64,000 bases of DNA. It comes from Opitutaceae bacterium. Lineage in GTDB: Bacteria; Verrucomicrobiota; Verrucomicrobiia; Opitutales; Opitutaceae. Positions 61,776 to 64,000 of this stretch are shown piece after piece. The notes beneath the pieces are model-generated. The model was not told where the DNA came from and searched no databases. It was given only the letters and a program-made list of their open reading frames with translations. Where the stretch lies: the NCBI GenBank assembly GCA_016794625.1, contig JAEUGY010000012.1, positions 108,323 through 172,322 of the forward strand, in the 5' to 3' direction. Numbering within the stretch: position 1 is the first letter of the stretch; each line of letters begins with the position of its first letter. A program made the translations under genes and the position numbers.

Positions 61776-64000
61776 ATGAACTTCCAGCGACTCGCCTGTC
61801 TACTCCTTGCCGCCGCCAGTCTCACCGCCGGCCGCGCCTTCGCCCAGGATTCCCGCCTGATCAACCTCGCCAGCCGCGCCGATGTCGGCACGGGTGCCAA
61901 CATCCTCTTCTGCGGCTTCACCATCGCCCCGGGAGCAAACAAGACCGTGCTGGTGCGGGCGGTCGGTCCCACCCTCACCTCATTCGGCGTCTCCGGCGCC
62001 CTCGCCGATCCGCGGCTGGAGCTCTTCTCCGGCACCACCCTGCTGAACTCGAACGACAATTGGAACGCCGCGGATGGCGCGACCTTCTCCACCGTGGGCG
62101 CCTTCGCCCTGCCGGCGGGATCGAAGGACTCCGCCCTGGTGGCCACCCTCGCTCCGGGTGGATACACGGCCCAGGTCAGTGGCGTGGGCAACGCAACCGG
62201 GGTCGCGCTGGTCGAAATCTACGAGGTCGGTTCGACGGGGCCGCGCCTGACCAATCTCTCGACCCGCGCCGTGGTCGGCACGGGCGGAAGTGTGCTCATC
62301 CCCGGCATCGTCATCAACCCGGGCACCGGGGCTCGGCGGCTGCTGGTCCGGGCCGTCGGGCCGACGCTGGCGGGCTTCGGGGTCAGCGGAACGCTCGCCG
62401 ACCCCACCCTGGTGGTCAAAAACGCCGCCGGCACCACGATCGCGAGCAATGACAACTGGGGCACCCCGGTCGGCAGCGCAGCCAGCGCCGCCTCGCTCGC
62501 CTCCGTTTCAAGCCAGGCGGGAGCCTTCGCCCTGCCCGCCGACAGCAAGGACTCCGCGGTGCTGATGGATTTCGACCCTGGCTCCTACACGATCCAGGTT
62601 TCCGGGGTGAACGCCACCACCGGCGTGAGTCTGGTCGAACTCTACGACGTGACCCCGACGGGTCCGACCGTCGTCGCTCTCGCCGCGACCCGCGCCTCCA
62701 CGGACGAAACCGGCGCGAGCGTCGGCAACATCACCTTCACGCGCACGGGCGACACCTCGACGTCACTGCTCATTAACTACAGCGTGGGTGGCAGCGCCAC
62801 CAATGGCATCGACTACCTCGGGCTCAGTGGCACGGTCACCCTGCCTGCGGGCGCCGCCAGCGCGGTGGTGGAAGTGAAACCCTACGTGGACACCACGCCG
62901 GAAAGCACCGAAACCGTCACGATCACCCTGCTCGCCGGCACCGGCTACACCCTCGGCACCACCACCACCGCCACCGTGGCCATCGCCGACAGTCCGGGCA
63001 CGCTCTACGTCTCCACCCTGCGTCCGGCCACCGGCGCGGCCGGCTCGGTCGCCAGCGGTCTGGCCAGCATCATTCTGAGCGCGGACGGATCGCTCGCCAC
63101 GGTCAATGTCAGTTTCTCCAATCTCAGTTCGGGGCAGGTCGGGTCGCATCTCTTCCTGGGTGACAGCACCTCGGCGGGGGACTACGTGCTCAACCTGCCG
63201 CTCGGGCAGGTCACGGGCTACCAGTGGAACATCTACAACACGGCCACCGCCACGGCGGCCCAAATCGTCGACGCCATCAAGTCGGGCCGCATCTACGTCG
63301 GCATCGACACCGCCAACTATCCCGCGGGCGAAGTGCGGGGCGCCTTCCTCTCCGCCACCGGCTCCCAGGTGTTTGTCGCCCCGGCGGCGCCTCCGGCGGT
63401 GAACACGGCCGCCATGACCGCCAGCGACGCCGCGCGTTTGCTGATCCAGGGCACCTTTGGACCGAAACGCACGGAGATCGACAGTCTCGTCAACACATCG
63501 GTCGACGCCTGGATCACCGCCCAGATCGCGGTGCCGGCGACCGATTTCCGCGCCGCCGAACTCGATGAATTTGCGTACCAACTCTCGATCAATCCGGACC
63601 TGCGTCCGAACGACAACTTCCAGCCGTTCAAGCAGCGGGCGTGGTTCAAGGTCATCCCCTTCGCGCCGGACCAGCTGCGCCAGCGCGTGGCGTTCGCCCT
63701 CAGCCAGATCCTCGTCATCGGCGACGATGGACTCAACTCCGGCCAGACCGAGGGCGCGGCCTACTACTGGGACATCCTGGCGAAAAATGCCTTCGGCAAT
63801 TTCCGGACGCTGCTCGAACAGGTGACGCTCAGCCCGATCATGGGCAGTTACCTCTCCTCCCTGAAAAATGCCAAGGCCGATCCGGTCGCCGGCACCAACC
63901 CCGACGAGAACTTCGCCCGGGAAATCATGCAGCTCTTCACGGTGGGCCTGGTCCAGCTCCAGCCCGACGGCACGCTCAAGCTCGACGCCGCCGGACTGCC
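61776..64000 (+). CDS. Secreted DUF1800 protein with Calx-beta and CHRD domains (3' partial)
   Basis: About 741 codons before the window ends; the frame stays open. ATG at 61776 gives MNFQRLACLLLAAASLTAGR with a cleavable signal ending in AFAQD. Two related beta-domains follow (about 25-155 and 155-295), sharing VRAVGPTL, FGVSG, LADP, NDNW, GAFALPA and KDSA. Then a Calx-beta-like domain (about 295-408, ATNGIDYLGLSGTVTLPAG), a CHRD domain (about 408-540, HLFLGDSTSAGDY, YVGIDTANYPAGEVRGAFL) and the start of DUF1800 from about 547 (ASDAARLLIQGTFGPKRTEI, RQRVAFALSQILVIGDDG, NFAREIMQLFTVGL). DUF1800 is a widespread exoprotein domain of unknown chemistry, often encoded beside a DUF1501 protein. Confidence 0.85.
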   Translation, partial: MNFQRLACLLLAAASLTAGRAFAQDSRLINLASRADVGTGANILFCGFTIAPGANKTVLVRAVGPTLTSFGVSGALADPRLELFSGTTLLNSNDNWNAADGATFSTVGAFALPAGSKDSALVATLAPGGYTAQVSGVGNATGVALVEIYEVGSTGPRLTNLSTRAVVGTGGSVLIPGIVINPGTGARRLLVRAVGPTLAGFGVSGTLADPTLVVKNAAGTTIASNDNWGTPVGSAASAASLASVSSQAGAFALPADSKDSAVLMDFDPGSYTIQVSGVNATTGVSLVELYDVTPTGPTVVALAATRASTDETGASVGNITFTRTGDTSTSLLINYSVGGSATNGIDYLGLSGTVTLPAGAASAVVEVKPYVDTTPESTETVTITLLAGTGYTLGTTTTATVAIADSPGTLYVSTLRPATGAAGSVASGLASIILSADGSLATVNVSFSNLSSGQVGSHLFLGDSTSAGDYVLNLPLGQVTGYQWNIYNTATATAAQIVDAIKSGRIYVGIDTANYPAGEVRGAFLSATGSQVFVAPAAPPAVNTAAMTASDAARLLIQGTFGPKRTEIDSLVNTSVDAWITAQIAVPATDFRAAELDEFAYQLSINPDLRPNDNFQPFKQRAWFKVIPFAPDQLRQRVAFALSQILVIGDDGLNSGQTEGAAYYWDILAKNAFGNFRTLLEQVTLSPIMGSYLSSLKNAKADPVAGTNPDENFAREIMQLFTVGLVQLQPDGTLKLDAAGL

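Noticed and set aside
1..64000. tRNA, rRNA, CRISPR arrays, insertion sequences, riboswitches
   Set aside because: No cloverleaf T-loop patterns, repeat-spacer arrays, transposase genes or recognisable aptamers were found by reading; weak candidates should be tested with tRNAscan-SE and Rfam covariance models.

Overview
The window is GC-rich, with dense genes and no rRNA, tRNA, CRISPR array, insertion sequence or phage gene that I can see. It looks like a chromosomal carbohydrate-utilisation region of a Verrucomicrobiota bacterium, probably an Opitutaceae-like member. The evidence is a DUF1549/DUF1553 protein with an N-terminal c-type heme motif paired with a Tat-exported DUF1501 protein, a DUF1800 protein carrying Calx-beta and CHRD domains, a TonB receptor with a carboxypeptidase-regulatory-like extension, Cys-type sulfatases, and many exported or Tat-exported versions of sugar enzymes. 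A planctomycete is a less likely alternative; there is no marker gene to settle it.

Layout. (1) 1-5724, plus strand: exported two-domain esterase (5' end outside the window), BNR-type propeller protein and two exported nitrilase-family hydrolases. (2) 5927-9177, minus strand: PhoD-type phosphatase and 5'-nucleotidase family protein. (3) 9248-10018: double-cupin protein. (4) 10252-28359, minus strand: a long catabolic block. It holds a LacI regulator, beta-helix protein, exported HpcH/HpaI aldolase, SSS symporter, sulfatase, Fe-alcohol dehydrogenase, DapA-family lyase, PdxA2-like dehydrogenase, LamG/propeller protein and four-carbon acid-sugar kinase, then a TonB receptor and a Tat-exported enolase-superfamily dehydratase. 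Five junctions are 4-bp start/stop overlaps. (5) 28580-32523, plus strand and divergent from the regulator: an FGE-like/sialidase-like/MORN-like fusion and a second, exported sulfatase. (6) 32584-41642: HDOD protein, DUF1501 and DUF1549/1553 pair, heparinase-like lyase, an unknown small protein and a Ca2+/Na+ exchanger. (7) 42052-44622: secreted protein of seven roughly 100-residue repeats. (8) 44658-50543: L-rhamnose mutarotase, three Gfo/Idh/MocA oxidoreductases and an MFS transporter. (9) 50557-55414, minus strand: an amino-sugar operon of nucleotidyltransferase, NahK-like kinase, epimerase and a NagB/PIG-L fusion. (10) 55541-61445: FAD oxidoreductase, DapA-family lyase, SSS symporter and GntR/FCD regulator, with a TGGTATACCA-type palindrome in both divergent promoter regions. 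(11) 61776-64000: DUF1800 protein running off the window.

How the genes fit together (inference). Secreted lyase, sulfatase and propeller proteins would open a sulfated, acid-sugar-containing polysaccharide. TonB, SSS and MFS carriers would import the products. The kinase + PdxA2 pair would take a four-carbon sugar acid to dihydroxyacetone phosphate, while DapA- and HpcH-type aldolases and the Fe-dehydrogenase would handle keto-acids and aldehydes. The block at 50557-55414 resembles amino-sugar salvage through sugar-1-phosphates.

The least conventional signals are a family of paired palindromic intergenic repeats at 5753, 49313 and 58708-58976 whose arms keep their inner hairpin through compensatory changes, and the two shared operators of the GntR cluster.
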